NCBI GenBank assembly: GCA_964495085.1
Contig: CAZBUK010000111.1
Location: 1 to 10,411, forward strand
DNA length: 10,411 nucleotides
Source of the DNA: CAZBUK01 sp964495085
GTDB lineage: Bacteria; Bacteroidota; Ignavibacteria; T3Sed10-11
Direction of reading: 5' to 3'
Made by a program: the position numbers and the translations under genes. Each line of letters starts with the position of its first letter. Position 1 is the stretch's first letter. The notes under the pieces are model-generated. The model was not told where the DNA came from. It saw nothing but the letters and a program-made list of their open reading frames with translations, and ran no database searches. This document shows positions 1-7,469 of the stretch, in pieces.

Positions 1-31
1 CAATGCAATATTCCACTATGTTCACTTCGTC

Positions 32-37
32 TATAAT
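32..37 (+). promoter_or_regulatory. possible -10 box upstream of the GH127 gene
   Basis: A perfect TATAAT lies 84 bases before the preferred ATG at 121. No good -35 hexamer stands 16-18 bases upstream, so this rests on the -10 box alone. Transcription from it would start near base 44. That would leave almost no leader for the alternative ATG at 52, which is a small extra argument for the start at 121. Confidence 0.3.
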
Positions 38-120
38 TATTTTGGACACCAATGAGTAATAAATATGTTCATCCAACTCCGGAAAATCAAACGACTCTAT
101 TAATAACATCGGATCCTGTC

Positions 121-2040
121 ATGCGAAAATACGCTTCCCTTATCCCGATGCTTTCATTATTCTTTCTCTCATGCGCACCGAATGATGCCGAACCATTACA
201 GATCTTCAAGCTGAATAATATAGAATTATTAGAAAGCCCCTTTCTCCGCGCACAGCAGGCAAGTCTGCAATACATTCTGGAACTCGATCCGGACCGGCTC
301 CTGACACCGTTTATACGAGAAGCCGGATTAACTCCGCAGAAAGAAAGCTACGGCAATTGGGAGAACACCGGACTCGACGGTCACATCGGTGGACATTATC
401 TGTCGGCATTATCAATAATGTATGCCTCTACGGGTAACCCCGAACTTCTAGGACGCCTGGATTATATGATCGAGTGGCTTGCCCGATGTCAGGAAGCGCA
501 TGGGGACGGCTACGTGGGTGGCATACCCGGTGGAAAAGAGATGTGGACAAAGATTGCCCGGGGGAATATCGATGCCGCTAATTTCTCCCTCAACGGTAAG
601 TGGGTACCCTGGTATAATATCCATAAACTCTATGCCGGATTGCGCGATGCATACCTGATCGCCGGGAACCGGAAAGCCTTCGATATTCTCGTCGAATTAT
701 CAGACTGGTGCATCGAGCTCACAAATGACCTTACTTATGAACAGATGCAAAACATGCTCATCAGCGAGCACGGCGGCATGAACGAGATCTTTGTCGATGT
801 CGCCGGGATCACCGGCGACGATAAATATCTCATCCTTGCCGATAAGTTTTCTCACCGACTGATCCTGGATCCGCTTCTGGGAGAAGAAAATCCGTTTGAG
901 GGTATGCACGCGAACACGCAGATTCCAAAGGTTGTCGGCTTTCAACGATATGCCGATGCAACGGAGAATCATACATGGAACCATGCCTCGGAATTTTTCT
1001 GGAACCTTGTGGTGGATAACTGGACCGTCTCGATCGGCGGAAACAGCGTACACGAGCATTTTCATGCACCTGATGATTTCTCTGATATGATCACATCCAA
1101 CCAGGGGCCCGAAACCTGCAACACCTACAATATGCTGCGTCTCACAAAGCACTTATTCCTGGCGCATCCACGAAATAAATATTTGGATTATTATGAACGC
1201 GCGCTCTATAATCATATTCTCTCCTCGAACCACCCGAACGGCGGGTACGTCTACTTCACACCGATGCGTCCCCGGCACTACCGGGTCTACTCCCGGCCGC
1301 AGGAATGCTTCTGGTGCTGTGTGGGAACGGGACTCGAAAACCACGGAAAGTACGGAGAGATGATCTACCTGCATAACGGGAATGACATATATGTAAATCT
1401 TTTCATACACTCCGTATTGACATGGGAAGAAAAGGGGATATCTCTCGCGCAGCAAACTGCCTTCCCATATGAAGAAAGTTCCACCTTCACTCTCACCATG
1501 GATGAAGCACGCAGATTCGGATTACATATTCGAATTCCGGACTGGGTTATAGACGATGAATTCGCAATAGAAGTCAACGGTGAAATGCAGCGTTTAACCG
1601 ACATGTCGGATTTATATGTCACACTGAATCGTACCTGGAAAAACGGCGATGTAGTGACCGTCTCTCTTCCAATGAAAACCAGGATTGAATACCTCCCGGA
1701 TGGTTCCCCCTGGGCATCGATCGTCCATGGTCCTGTGGTTTTAGCTGCGATCACCGGGCACGATGATCTTGACGGACTGTTTGCCGACGACAGCCGGTGG
1801 GCGCACATCGCGAACGGACCCCAATATCCGATCAACGAAGCTCCGCACGTTATCAGTTCAGAGAAAGATTTCAGCGGCAAGATCGTCCCCTCGCCGGATC
1901 GTCCTATGGCCTTTCAAATGCCGGAAATTCTCTCTTCGCCGGATCATGCAGACCTTACTCTCATACCGTTCTTCGAGATACACGATGCGCGTTACATCAT
2001 CTACTGGCCGGTAGTTCCGGCGGATAGTCTTGAAGATTGA
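121..2040 (+). CDS. GH127-family glycoside hydrolase (beta-L-arabinofuranosidase type, DUF1680), lipoprotein
   Basis: Predicted retaining glycosidase of family GH127, which removes terminal beta-L-arabinofuranose or related sugars (the family also contains aceric-acid hydrolases). The (alpha/alpha)6-barrel signatures are visible: GGHYLSAL, WYNIHKLYAGLRDA, HGGMNEIFVDV, and the ETCNTYNML and ECFWCCVGTG motifs. By analogy with characterised GH127 enzymes, the Zn/nucleophile cluster is Glu331, Cys333, Cys399 and Cys400, with Cys399 the probable nucleophile and Glu312 (VHEHF) the probable acid/base. The C-terminal third is beta-rich. An in-frame ATG at 52 gives a longer protein, but from 121 the product begins with a clean lipoprotein signal ending in LFFLSC (Cys18), so 121 is preferred. 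Neither ATG has a convincing Shine-Dalgarno. The 639-residue length is normal for the family. Family assignment is firm; substrate is not decidable. Nothing ties it directly to the downstream oxygenase, which has its own promoter. Confidence 0.93.
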   Translation: MRKYASLIPMLSLFFLSCAPNDAEPLQIFKLNNIELLESPFLRAQQASLQYILELDPDRLLTPFIREAGLTPQKESYGNWENTGLDGHIGGHYLSALSIMYASTGNPELLGRLDYMIEWLARCQEAHGDGYVGGIPGGKEMWTKIARGNIDAANFSLNGKWVPWYNIHKLYAGLRDAYLIAGNRKAFDILVELSDWCIELTNDLTYEQMQNMLISEHGGMNEIFVDVAGITGDDKYLILADKFSHRLILDPLLGEENPFEGMHANTQIPKVVGFQRYADATENHTWNHASEFFWNLVVDNWTVSIGGNSVHEHFHAPDDFSDMITSNQGPETCNTYNMLRLTKHLFLAHPRNKYLDYYERALYNHILSSNHPNGGYVYFTPMRPRHYRVYSRPQECFWCCVGTGLENHGKYGEMIYLHNGNDIYVNLFIHSVLTWEEKGISLAQQTAFPYEESSTFTLTMDEARRFGLHIRIPDWVIDDEFAIEVNGEMQRLTDMSDLYVTLNRTWKNGDVVTVSLPMKTRIEYLPDGSPWASIVHGPVVLAAITGHDDLDGLFADDSRWAHIANGPQYPINEAPHVISSEKDFSGKIVPSPDRPMAFQMPEILSSPDHADLTLIPFFEIHDARYIIYWPVVPADSLED

Positions 2041-2152
2041 GCGTTTTCCTGACTACCATGTATCGGGATATTTCTTGGGTAGACGGGATTACCAATTCAA
2101 CAATCCTGAAAGTTCCGGCTGATATCCACATATGAAATGTATCAGGACATCC

Positions 2153-2181
2153 TTGACATTACTGATCCATTTCTCTATAGT
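2153..2181 (+). promoter_or_regulatory. near-consensus sigma-70-type promoter upstream of the desaturase fusion
   Basis: TTGACA (2153-2158), a 17-base spacer and TATAGT (2176-2181) form an almost ideal housekeeping promoter. It lies in the gap after the GH127 gene and reads toward the desaturase-Rieske-reductase gene. The leader would be about 130 bases and would include the ATCCGT-type repeat at 2195-2213. The bulk of Bacteroidota use a different -7/-33 consensus, so activity depends on the host lineage. Confidence 0.5.
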
Positions 2182-2194
2182 TATGAAAAATTTT

Positions 2195-2213
2195 ACAACG
2201 GATTATACGGATT
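2195..2213 (-). repeat. isolated copy of the ATCCGT-type repeat, in the fusion gene's leader
   Basis: Read on the - strand, these 19 bases match the core of the repeat at 9020s-9040s in 18 of 19 positions. It is inverted relative to the copies flanking the GxxExxY gene and lies about 6.8 kb from them. It sits just downstream of the promoter at 2153-2181, inside the predicted 5' leader. Confidence 0.7.
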
Positions 2214-2305
2214 CTCTTTCAGGGATGTACCGCCACCGAATGACATCAAGCGGAATGCGAATTCTGCGAACAAAGTAGGAATATTATTATTGACGCGTGT
2301 GTAAT

Positions 2306-2310
2306 GGGGA
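2306..2310 (+). promoter_or_regulatory. ribosome binding site deciding the start at 2318
   Basis: GGGGA ends 7 bases before the ATG at 2318. An upstream in-frame GTG at 2297 and a further ATG at 2324 are possible starts, but this spacing favours 2318. Confidence 0.5.
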
Positions 2311-2317
2311 ACAGTAT

Positions 2318-4612
2318 ATGAGTATGGAACTTGATCACGGTACGGCTGCGATTCTGAAACCGCCGAAACATCTGGATTATAGTCTCACGGGTAAGAACGC
2401 CGCGCTCGCCGTGGAACGCGGGTTGGCCGAAGCCGACTGGTATCAACCCCCCGTTCCGCGTGCAACGCTTCGCAACTTGCTCGAGCGGAAGGACGGGCCC
2501 GCATTACGCGACACGGCTCTCTGGTTCGGACTTCTCATCCTGACCGCCTGGGGTACGATCGCGCTGTGGGGGACATGGTGGGTGATTCCGCCGTATCTGC
2601 TCTACGCGGCGCTCTATGCGACCGCGTCGGATTCGCGGTGGCACGAGTGCGGCCACGGCACCGCTTTCAGGACCGACTGGATGAACAACATCATCTATGA
2701 AATCAGTTCTTTCATGGTGATGCGAGAATCGGTGGTCTGGCGCTGGTCGCATACCCGCCACCATAGCGATACAATCATCGTCGGGCGCGATCCCGAGATC
2801 CAGGTCTCGCGACCTCCCGATATCCGTGCTCTTCTCCTCAGCATTTTTGCATTCGGCGTCTATAAGGTTTATTTCCCGGGCCTCATCCTTCATGCGAGGG
2901 GAAGGATAAGCGATGGGGAGAAGACCTTCATACCGGAGAGCGAGTTTCCCAAAGTATTCCGCAACGCCCGCATCATCCTGGCAATATATGCGGCCGTGAT
3001 CGTTGCCGCTCTTGTGGTTCAGAGCTGGATTCCGGTCTTTCTGATCGTGCTGCCGCATGTGTTCGGAACATGGCTGATGATCGTACACAATACCACGCAG
3101 CATGCAGGTCTCGCCGAGAATGTGCTCGATCATCGTCTGAACTGCCGTACCGTCTACATGAACCCCTTCAGCCGGTTTGTATACTGGAATATGAATTACC
3201 ACCTGGAACATCACTTGTTCCCGCTGGTACCCTACCACCGGTTGCCCGAACTGCATGAGCTGGTCAAAGCCGACTGCCCGCCCCCATATCGTTCGATCGC
3301 GGCAGCATGGCGCGAGATCATTCCCGCAACAATCCGGCAGATTAAAGACCCCGCATGGTATGTCAGACGGCTTTTGCCAGATCCGAAACCGCGGCTTGAA
3401 GAGCAGCGGTATGTCTCCGACCTCAAACCGGACAGGGAAGGCTGGCTGAAAGTTTGCCCCGCGGAGAATCTCGAGAGATCCGACGTGGTACGATTCGATC
3501 ATGGGAAAAAGACGTTTGCAGTATACCGCGATGAGAACGGCAGGCTCCATGCCACCGATGGCGTATGCACTCATGGGAATACCCATCTGGCCGAAGGTCT
3601 CGTCATCGGAGATCAGATAGAATGTTCGAAACACAACGGCCGTTTCCATCTGGAGGATGGATCTCCCGCGCGCGCTCCTGTTTGCCGCGGCCTGGCGACG
3701 TACCCCGTCGAGCAGCGCAACGGAAGCCTCTGGGTCAATGTCTTCAAAGCCGGCGGTGTCGGCGCCCGCCGGCAGAAGGTTTACACGCTTCGCGTGGTCA
3801 GCAACCGGAGCGTCGCAACCTTTATTAAAGAGCTGGTGCTGGAACCTGCCGATCCTTCCGAGAAGATCGCTTTCACTCCGGGCGACTATATGCAGATCGA
3901 TATACCGGTCTATAATGAGATTCGATTTGCCGGTTTCGATATCCCCGAGCCATATGCGTCAGTCTGGCGAGAAAAACATGTCTTCGATCTTGCGGCCTCA
4001 AACCGGGAAGAAGGAAGACGCAACAACTATTCAATGGCAAGTAATGCCGCTCTGGAGAATACGTTGACCTTCAATGTCCGGATCGCTACTCCTCCGCCCG
4101 GACAGGACTGTCCCCCCGGTGCCGGTTCTGCATATATCTTCAATCTCAAGCCCGGGGACATTGTGAGCGCTATCGGCCCCTACGGAGATTTTCACATACG
4201 TCCGACGCAACGTGAAATGGTTTACATCGGCGGCGGGTCGGGCATGGCGCCGCTCCGCGCTCATCTCTCGTTTCTGCTTGAAACGGAAGCAACCGCCCGC
4301 AGGATCAGCTTCTGGTATGGAGCACGATCGCGACAGGAGATCTTCTATGCCGATTATTTCGAAAGGCTCGCATTGGAACATCCGAACTTCTCCTTCCACC
4401 TGGCGCTCTCGTCACCGCTTCCGGAAGACCGGTGGGACGGCCTGGGCGGATTCATCCATGAAGTAGTGCAAGATGCCTATCTCGCCGACCACCCGAATCC
4501 GACCGGCATTGAGTTTTACCTCTGCGGTCCGCCGATGATGATCAAAGCATGCAGAAAAATGCTCGGTGAATTGGGCGTGGACGACTGGCAGATCTCCTAT
4601 GACGAATTCTAA
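2318..4612 (+). CDS. fusion of membrane fatty-acid-desaturase-type oxygenase, Rieske ferredoxin and NqrF-like NAD(P)H reductase
   Basis: Predicted self-contained O2- and NAD(P)H-dependent desaturase or hydroxylase at the inner membrane. Residues about 65-330 are a desaturase domain with hydrophobic segments near 67-103, 173-191 and 217-257 and the di-iron histidine boxes HECGH (109-113), HTRHH (145-149) and HLEHH (295-299), plus HNTTQH (257-262). Residues about 375-475 are a Rieske domain with Cys417-x-His419 and Cys436-x2-His439. Residues about 485-764 match the FAD/NAD half of NqrF (FTPGDYMQIDIP, NYSMAS, VRIATPPP, IGGGSGMAPLR, WYGARS, CGPPMM) but lack NqrF's membrane anchor and plant-type [2Fe-2S] domain. 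The likely electron path is NAD(P)H to FAD to Rieske cluster to di-iron site. The combination parallels separate rhizobial MocD, MocE and MocF proteins. Substrate is unknown: a lipid or a methoxy/hydroxy compound are both possible. The stop overlaps the next gene by 14 bases. Confidence 0.92.
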   Translation: MSMELDHGTAAILKPPKHLDYSLTGKNAALAVERGLAEADWYQPPVPRATLRNLLERKDGPALRDTALWFGLLILTAWGTIALWGTWWVIPPYLLYAALYATASDSRWHECGHGTAFRTDWMNNIIYEISSFMVMRESVVWRWSHTRHHSDTIIVGRDPEIQVSRPPDIRALLLSIFAFGVYKVYFPGLILHARGRISDGEKTFIPESEFPKVFRNARIILAIYAAVIVAALVVQSWIPVFLIVLPHVFGTWLMIVHNTTQHAGLAENVLDHRLNCRTVYMNPFSRFVYWNMNYHLEHHLFPLVPYHRLPELHELVKADCPPPYRSIAAAWREIIPATIRQIKDPAWYVRRLLPDPKPRLEEQRYVSDLKPDREGWLKVCPAENLERSDVVRFDHGKKTFAVYRDENGRLHATDGVCTHGNTHLAEGLVIGDQIECSKHNGRFHLEDGSPARAPVCRGLATYPVEQRNGSLWVNVFKAGGVGARRQKVYTLRVVSNRSVATFIKELVLEPADPSEKIAFTPGDYMQIDIPVYNEIRFAGFDIPEPYASVWREKHVFDLAASNREEGRRNNYSMASNAALENTLTFNVRIATPPPGQDCPPGAGSAYIFNLKPGDIVSAIGPYGDFHIRPTQREMVYIGGGSGMAPLRAHLSFLLETEATARRISFWYGARSRQEIFYADYFERLALEHPNFSFHLALSSPLPEDRWDGLGGFIHEVVQDAYLADHPNPTGIEFYLCGPPMMIKACRKMLGELGVDDWQISYDEF

Positions 4613-5486
4613 GCTCCGTGTTTTTCTAAATCTGGATACACTCGATCGCCTTCCGGCGGATTCGCTCTGGCCGGGTCTGGAGGGCGAGGATCGTTACCGC
4701 CGGCTTGCCGTGGATGGATTTGATGGAGTTCAGCAATCCACTCCCGCACCCATTCCTCCCGGATCAACGCTCGCCTTCTGCGGCCTGGGTCGTATCAACG
4801 TCCCCGAAGATGCAGACCGGCTCGCCGCTCTCCATACAAACATCGGACACGAATGCCTTACGGTACATGTCGGCTGGGGAATTGAGGATGACGGCGAGGC
4901 GGACCGTCTGGTGGAAGCTACGCTAGCGGCATCGCAGCGGCATCGCCTACCTATCTACATCGAGACCCACCGCTCAACGATCGCCCAGGATATGTGGCGC
5001 ACGGTAAAGTTGACCGAGCGTTTTCCGGAAATCCGGTTCAACGGCGACTTCAGCCACTTTTACACGGGACAGGAGATGGTTTACGGGGGATTGGAGATGA
5101 AACTCGATTTTCTCGAACCGGTTTTTGATCGTGTCAGGTTTATCCATGGCCGCATCGGCAATCCATGCTGCATGCAGGTGGCGATCGGCGACGGAAAATC
5201 CCGCCCTCTTCAGGCGAGCGGCGATATCGACTTCCTGGATGATTACAGGAAAATCTGGGCGCGCGCATTCTCCGGCTTTATTCGTAATGCCGCGCCGGAT
5301 GAATCACTCATCTTCTGTCCTGAAATCCTCTCCGGACAGTACTACTATGCACGCGAATTTCCGGCTCACGACGGCCGGATGCGGGAAGAGAGCGACCGGT
5401 ACCGCGAAGCATTGGTTTATCGGGAATTAGCTCTCTCGCTATATCAAGACACTCTATCACAACTTACCGATGGGCATCGGATATAA
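4599..5486 (+). CDS. sugar phosphate isomerase/epimerase-like TIM-barrel protein (xylose isomerase-like/AP endonuclease 2 superfamily)
   Basis: Predicted cytoplasmic metal-dependent TIM-barrel enzyme of the xylose-isomerase-like superfamily, 295 residues from the ATG at 4599. The expected metal-ligand pattern is visible: Glu122 in IYIETHR, Asp150 with His153 in NGDFSHF, His183 in FIHGRIGNP and Glu242 in FCPEIL. The segment EESDRYREALVYRELA near the end is typical of this group. An upstream in-frame GTG at 4566 would lie deeper inside the preceding gene and adds residues without domain content, so 4599 is preferred. The 14-base overlap with the desaturase fusion and the lack of a clear ribosome site suggest translational coupling and a shared pathway. 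Members isomerise or epimerise sugars, inositol derivatives or related keto compounds. The rhizopine protein MocC is in the same superfamily, but the reaction here cannot be named. Confidence 0.85.
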   Translation: MTNSKLRVFLNLDTLDRLPADSLWPGLEGEDRYRRLAVDGFDGVQQSTPAPIPPGSTLAFCGLGRINVPEDADRLAALHTNIGHECLTVHVGWGIEDDGEADRLVEATLAASQRHRLPIYIETHRSTIAQDMWRTVKLTERFPEIRFNGDFSHFYTGQEMVYGGLEMKLDFLEPVFDRVRFIHGRIGNPCCMQVAIGDGKSRPLQASGDIDFLDDYRKIWARAFSGFIRNAAPDESLIFCPEILSGQYYYAREFPAHDGRMREESDRYREALVYRELALSLYQDTLSQLTDGHRI

Positions 5487-5549
5487 TATGCACCCCGGAT
5501 CGAAAGCGATAATGACCCACTGTATGATCCACATAGTAAGGATAATAAA

Positions 5550-6089
5550 ATGAGAATTCTTAGTGGTACAGTACTACTCGCTCTGATTGTAGCGGGTTGT
5601 AACACAGAAAAGAATCAGCATACTATGAGTGGTTCGGATCAGACTGTAAGTACAGAAACCCATATGGACGACACGACACCGAAGGTAACGGGCATCGGCG
5701 GAATATTCTTTTTTGCCGAGAATCCTTCAGAAGTACGTGAATGGTACGGAAGGAACCTGGGACTCGAAATCGACGATTATGGCTCTGTTTTCGAGTTCAG
5801 AAACGCAAACAATCCGGATGAGATAAATTATCTGAGATGGGGACCTTTTAGAAAGGGGAGCGCCTATTTCGCGCCGTCCCCGAAGGAATTTATGATCAAC
5901 TACCGCGTCCGGAATATCGAGGGACTTGTGAGGAAATTACAGGAGAACGGCGTTACCGTAGTCGATACCATCGAATCGTACGAGTACGGGAAGTTCGTCC
6001 ATATAATGGATCCGGAGGGAAATAAAATCGAACTATGGGAACCGGTCGACAGCGTGTTTACTCAAATGGGGGGAAGAACTACAAAATAA
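5550..6089 (+). CDS. VOC-family (glyoxalase/bleomycin-resistance fold) protein with lipoprotein signal
   Basis: A 179-residue protein. Residues 46-165 match a single-unit VOC domain: VTGIGGIFFFAENP, REWYGRNLGLEI, FMINYRVRNIEGLVRKL and the closing HIMDPEGNKIELWEP. The VOC fold carries out isomerase, lyase, dioxygenase or binding roles at a metal site. Glu161 is a probable ligand, while the usual first-strand histidine is not evident. The N-terminus reads MRILSGTVLLALIVAGC, a lipoprotein signal with the lipobox VAGC (Cys17), followed by a Ser/Thr-rich linker to about residue 45. AAGGA at 5538-5542, 7 bases before the ATG, supports this start over the internal ATG at 5664, which would give a cytoplasmic form and has no ribosome site. 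Such VOC proteins are normally cytoplasmic, so the leader is unusual. It follows the TIM-barrel gene by 63 bases and may share its transcript. No substrate can be assigned. Confidence 0.87.
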   Translation: MRILSGTVLLALIVAGCNTEKNQHTMSGSDQTVSTETHMDDTTPKVTGIGGIFFFAENPSEVREWYGRNLGLEIDDYGSVFEFRNANNPDEINYLRWGPFRKGSAYFAPSPKEFMINYRVRNIEGLVRKLQENGVTVVDTIESYEYGKFVHIMDPEGNKIELWEPVDSVFTQMGGRTTK

Positions 6090-6158
6090 ATCCGGAGCAA
6101 CTAAACGTCCGAAGCAGGCTATCTCAAATTGGTTGATGAGTATCAATTTTAAAAAAAG

Positions 6159-6187
6159 TTGACTATTTGGAAAATTAATAATACTAT
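6159..6187 (+). promoter_or_regulatory. candidate sigma-70-type promoter upstream of the M23-like lipoprotein gene
   Basis: TTGACT (6159-6164), a 17-base spacer and TACTAT (6182-6187) are preceded by an A/T-rich tract (6145-6158) that could act as an UP element. It reads toward the gene at 6305 with a leader of about 110 bases. Confidence 0.4.
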
Positions 6188-6223
6188 TCGCGTAGTAGAG
6201 AGCAGCAGCCGCGTATATCAGGA

Positions 6224-6248
6224 ATCGATCGATAACGATCACCGATCG
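6224..6248. promoter_or_regulatory. nested GATCG palindromes, possible operator
   Basis: The palindrome ATCGATCGAT (6224-6233) overlaps the inverted repeat GATCG-ATAA-CGATC (6227-6240). That in turn overlaps CGATC-ACC-GATCG (6236-6248). They lie 37-61 bases downstream of the candidate -10 box, so the region could be a repressor site or form alternative hairpins in the leader. No known regulator is recognised. Confidence 0.25.
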
Positions 6249-6304
6249 CCTTATTATATTATTCTACTTATCAAACAGTTCTGAGACAGATAATTTTTAA
6301 TCTT

Positions 6305-7390
6305 GTGGAATCGCTCCCGCCCTTTGCATCAGTACGCCGTGAGGACCGGAATCGCAGTCGCGCACGTTGTGTGTATATTTTTATGGTCCTGCTGCTTGCC
6401 GGGTGTGGAGGTGGCGAAAACGGACCCATGGACCCTGGTCCTCATAAACCCGAACCTCCGCCGCCGGGTCCTCATTTTAGCGTAATGCCCATCCCGGTCG
6501 AAAATATAGCCAGAATCACACTCCTCGGTTTCAATAATAACGTTTTCCCGACGAGTCACACCTACTGGCTGACGTGCGACAATTTCACAATTTTAAAATC
6601 TCAACGCCCATGTTATACCGAAAGGCTCCCGATCAGGGCGCCGGCCGGAGGAATCATCCGCGATGTGGCTTCCACAAACGACGGAGGTCTCCGTGTGGAA
6701 GGTCCGCCGGGCTTGATCTGGACCTTCGGTCATGTAACTCCGACGCCCGGACTCATGATTGGAGCACAGGTATCAGCAGGCGATACGGTAGCGACTATGT
6801 TTTATAACCACGGATTCGATTTTGGATTGACAAATTATGCAGTTGAGCATACGTATATTACTCCATCCCGTTATCCTGACCAGCAGCGACACGGCGAACA
6901 TCCCATCGCTCAATTCCCCGAGCCGCTCTATTCGGAGCTTAGAGAGCGGACTATGGGAATAGATGCCGGTCTGGGGCAGCTATCGTGGGATGTACCGGAA
7001 TCCGCTTCCGGCAACTGGTTTATACGGGGCGCCCCTCGTGACAATGCGCCGATGGCAGCCTGGAACAATCATATGCTTCTCCTACTCGCCCGGTACACCG
7101 AACGGCCCGAGACCCGGATCCTGAGTGTCGGCCAGGTATGGCCCGGGATGCAAAACCGGTTACTCGCTGTCGATCCGGATGCTCCCGCCTGGGAATCCAT
7201 TACAACTGCGAGCGGGCCTCTGGCAATCCGTCTCTGGAATATGGGTACAGACGCGCTTCCCCGTTACGACTGGCCGGGGGGAACGATTCGTATGCATATG
7301 ACCTCACCCGATACTCTGCGTATCGAATGGTTTGATACCCACGAGCCGGTAGACAACTTTACCGCAGCCGCAAGAGTGTATGAGAGATAA
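6305..7390 (+). CDS. lipoprotein with degenerate M23-peptidase-like domain
   Basis: A 361-residue predicted lipoprotein. The GTG start at 6305 yields a basic n-region (RREDRNRSRARC), a short hydrophobic core and the lipobox LAGC with Cys34, followed by a Gly/Pro-rich linker to about residue 56. No ribosome site precedes the GTG, so the start is uncertain; an ATG at residue 27 would leave too short a signal. Residues about 80-185 resemble the beta-sandwich of M23 (LytM) proteins: FPTSHTYW, LPIRAPAGGIIRDV, FGHVTPTPGLMIGAQVSAGDTVA and HGFDFGLTN. The classical HxxxD and HxH zinc motifs are not clearly present, so it may bind rather than cut, or the resemblance may be only structural. The C-terminal half, about 190-361, is unrecognised. 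It lies between two other exported proteins and probably works in the cell envelope. Confidence is high for a gene and moderate for the fold. Confidence 0.75.
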   Translation: MESLPPFASVRREDRNRSRARCVYIFMVLLLAGCGGGENGPMDPGPHKPEPPPPGPHFSVMPIPVENIARITLLGFNNNVFPTSHTYWLTCDNFTILKSQRPCYTERLPIRAPAGGIIRDVASTNDGGLRVEGPPGLIWTFGHVTPTPGLMIGAQVSAGDTVATMFYNHGFDFGLTNYAVEHTYITPSRYPDQQRHGEHPIAQFPEPLYSELRERTMGIDAGLGQLSWDVPESASGNWFIRGAPRDNAPMAAWNNHMLLLLARYTERPETRILSVGQVWPGMQNRLLAVDPDAPAWESITTASGPLAIRLWNMGTDALPRYDWPGGTIRMHMTSPDTLRIEWFDTHEPVDNFTAAARVYER

Positions 7391-7399
7391 TAAAACTCA

Positions 7400-7429
7400 A
7401 GTCTCCTCATGATTGAGCGTGAGAAGACT
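7400..7429 (+). terminator. imperfect hairpin after the M23-like gene
   Basis: AGTCTCCTCA (7400-7409) pairs with TGAGAAGACT (7420-7429) with a single mismatch across a 10-base loop, starting 9 bases after the stop codon. No T-run follows, so it is at best a weak or factor-assisted terminator or a 3'-end stabiliser. Confidence 0.3.
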
Positions 7430-7469
7430 CCAGATTGAAACGGTCCCTCTTTACCGCTGACGCGTATAA

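Noticed and set aside
700..1152. 150-codon open frame on the - strand inside the GH127 gene
   Set aside because: It is antisense to conserved GH127 motifs and has no domain features or ribosome site.
1365..1880. 171-codon open frame on the - strand inside the GH127 gene
   Set aside because: It is a shadow frame opposite the C-terminal part of GH127, with no supporting signal.
2058..2135. 25-codon open frame in the gap after the GH127 gene
   Set aside because: It has no ribosome site and no recognisable sequence. A frame this short occurs by chance.
2504..3649. Long 381-codon open frame on the - strand
   Set aside because: It lies wholly opposite the desaturase and Rieske domains, whose motifs are unambiguous, and its translation shows no recognisable domain. 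It follows from the GC-rich codon use of the + strand gene.
5481..5486. TATAAT just before the VOC gene
   Set aside because: No -35-like hexamer lies at a suitable distance and the box overlaps the stop of the preceding gene, so it is probably chance.
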